NCBI RefSeq assembly: GCF_029168945.1
Contig: NW_026870037.1
Coordinates: 1-64,000 of the forward strand
DNA: 64,000 nucleotides
Origin: Cannabis sativa
Taxonomy: Eukaryota > Streptophyta > Magnoliopsida > Rosales > Cannabaceae
Reading direction: 5' to 3'
Shown: in pieces, positions 62,227-64,000 of the stretch
Layout of the letters: each line of letters starts with the position of its first letter
Numbering within the stretch: position 1 is the first letter of the stretch
Position numbers and translations under genes: made by a program
The notes under the pieces: model-generated
Databases searched by the model: none
Told to the model about the DNA's origin: nothing
The model's input: the letters and a program-made list of their open reading frames with translations, nothing else

Positions 62227-64000
62227 TGTAACATCCAGATTAAAATAGTATTTAACTTTTTTTTTCTCTCCTTGGGATATTAATTGTGTGAGGATAATTA
62301 TCTTATATATTTGTGTTGTTAGCGAGTTGAGATTGTTGCTTAGATTATTGTACCAATTTTCTAGAGAGAGTTAAAGTTATATTAACTACGAAAGTAAAAT
62401 ATTATGGTATTTTTACAAGGTAGGTAATCATTTAATTAAAGCCCAATATGAAAGTTTATTAGGGTTTTATAAATTATTTAGTGAATTTTAATTAATGGTA
62501 TAAGTGATATCAAATAACATTATTATAGAATTAATGTTAAAAATTCGTAGGTTTGGATAAATTCGCAGGATTAAAAACTGTTTTACTAAAATGATCATAT
62601 CTGGAGTTCTAGAGCTCGGATTGAGGTGATTTCAGTGGCGTTGGAAAGATAATTCAAAGATCTATCAATTATGTAGAAATAGATTTATCGTAATTTTAAC
62701 TTTATTGGGGTCAAAATTAGGTTACAAAGTGACGACCTGTTAAGTTTAGTATAAAAACTCTAAGTTTTAAAATTTAAATTTAAAACTTATATCTAACAAA
62801 TACGATTTTTATTTAATCATTCTATTTAGAGTTAAATTAGCATCAGATTATAGGGGTTATTTTATTATTTTCTTTTATAGATTTAATTAGATTATAAAAC
62901 CTAAATCTATCACATTCTTGATACGTAATATGCAGGGTCTCTAACCCTAAGAAAAATAAAACTCAATCTCAATCTCTTTCTTTCAGCCTGAACACAATTC
63001 TTAGAGAAGACACTCATAAAATCCTATATCCTACAAGTTATCCATCTCGCTACCTATCAAAGATTTATAATTTTCCTTCTTGTTTCATTCTCTTTGCCAA
63101 ACAACACTCATGATTTTCATCAACATAACATTGAGATCATCATCACCATTCTAATAATTTGAGATTTCAAGATCTAAGAAGAGTCATCAAGAGGAAAGAG
63201 AGTTCTTCCACTTATTGTTGTGAACTTTTAGGTTAAACTATGAAATCTCGTTTTTTTATTTTTTTTTTCTGAAAATTATTGTCTTAGTAAAATAGTCATA
63301 TCTCTCTTAATATTGATCCGTTTCCAGAGATTTTTGTATCGTTAGAAAGCTTATTCGATGATCTAAAATTTTTATGAAGAAACTATTCACCATTTCGGTG
63401 ATATTCTATGTAGAAAATTATCATCTTTCTGATATTGTTGTAAATCGTTTTTTTTCATATTCCCAGAAAAAGTACTTTCACTTAAAATACCATAACTCTC
63501 TCAATTCTTGTCCATTTTTAATGATCTATATATGGTTTCAAAGCTTATTCAATTTTCCATAAGTTTCATGAAGAAACATTTCGTGAATTCGGAGTTATAC
63601 TATGTCAAAAAGTTAGTTTCCTTCTGTATCATGTAATTCGTTTCTTGAATCTTGTTCTTCCAAAACTGTTTTGGTAAAATTGTAATATCTCTTTGAATAT
63701 AATTCCAATTTCAGAGATTTTGGTATCATTGGAAAGGGAATTTAATTTCCTAAAACTTTCATGAAGATGTTATCTTCTAGTTCTGAACCTTTCAATGCAA
63801 AAAGTTTGTATTTTTGCTAAGTCGTATAATTCGTTACTCCATATTCCTTCTCAGAAATAGTTTCAGTAAAACAATCATAACTCTCTCAGTTTTAATCCAT
63901 TTTTAATGATCTTTATATCATTGGAAAGATAATGGAATTTTCTATAATTTTTATGAAGACAACTTTTACTGAATTAGTGTAGTTGTTGGTCAAAAATAGT
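62227..64000 (+). mobile_element. LTR-type retroelement start inserted in DRB exon 2 of U6
   Basis: Begins TGTAACATCCAG exactly where homology to the tandem units stops. TGTAAC starts are common for LTRs of plant Ty3/gypsy chromoviruses. No coding is seen to the window end. The right half (from about 63280) is a four-copy tandem repeat of ~193 bp. The other end and the target duplication lie outside the window, so the LTR assignment is an inference from the terminus and the sharp break. Confidence 0.6.
63270..64000 (+). repeat. ~193-bp degenerate tandem repeat, about four copies
   Basis: The block attggaaag (or gttagaaag / gtttcaaag) recurs at 63341, 63535, 63728 and 63920, each followed about 25-30 bp later by atgaagaa or a variant and preceded by a gtaaaat...atatctct block. 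Each copy has a ttcngtgat-like and a gtaaatcg/gtaattcg-like segment. A solitary related block lies at 62640. The repeat runs off the window. Confidence 0.8.

Overview
This is plant nuclear DNA, almost certainly from a eudicot. It is AT-rich, intron-rich and full of degraded transposable elements, and it carries two recognisable plant genes. The species cannot be named from the sequence. Most of the window is one direct tandem array with a period of about 14.45 kb. Units start at the shared sequence gactagta: U1 1-14611, U2 14612-29062, U3 29063-44497 (longer because of a private 984-bp duplication) and U4 44498-58924. A collapsed unit, U5 (58925-61396), and the start of an older, more diverged unit, U6 (61397-62226), follow. 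U6 is cut by an LTR-type retroelement that fills the rest of the window (62227-64000). The window opens at a unit boundary, so the array may continue to the left.

Each full unit has the same order, left to right: (1) a DRB-type double-stranded-RNA-binding-protein gene on the + strand, with three dsRBM modules over six exons and no visible 3' end; (2) about 4.4 kb of very AT-rich spacer with nested small tandem repeats and a hairpin element; (3) a Ty3/gypsy remnant, with a gag fragment on the - strand and an LTR-like end that begins TGTAACGCCC; (4) a roughly 400-bp non-autonomous DNA element with long terminal inverted repeats; (5) a conserved block of about 290 bp behind a plant USE+TATA element on the - strand, a candidate Pol III snRNA-type gene; (6) a seven-exon MOG1 gene (Ran guanine-nucleotide release factor family) on the + strand, followed by a poly(A) signal and a poly(A) tract that differs in length between units.

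Both protein genes look broken in the array. The DRB first exon has an in-frame TGA in dsRBM1 in the amplified units, and in U6 a different stop. MOG1 in U1-U4 has an in-frame TAG in exon 4, no AG acceptor at exon 6 (GG instead) and an exon 1/exon 2 junction that is out of frame with the obvious splice sites. U5 keeps the AG acceptor but has lost the 5' half of the gene. The broken genes were therefore amplified after the damage; a working MOG1 must lie elsewhere if the plant needs one.

The most unusual signal is how the copies differ. Mismatches and small indels fall on CAG/CTG trinucleotides in the DRB and retroelement blocks, while many CAG/CTG sites in the neighbouring MOG1 block are unchanged. 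That is what long-read miscalls at CHG-methylated cytosines would look like. It suggests a methylation map, heavy on DRB and retroelement and light on MOG1, can be read indirectly from the assembled sequence.
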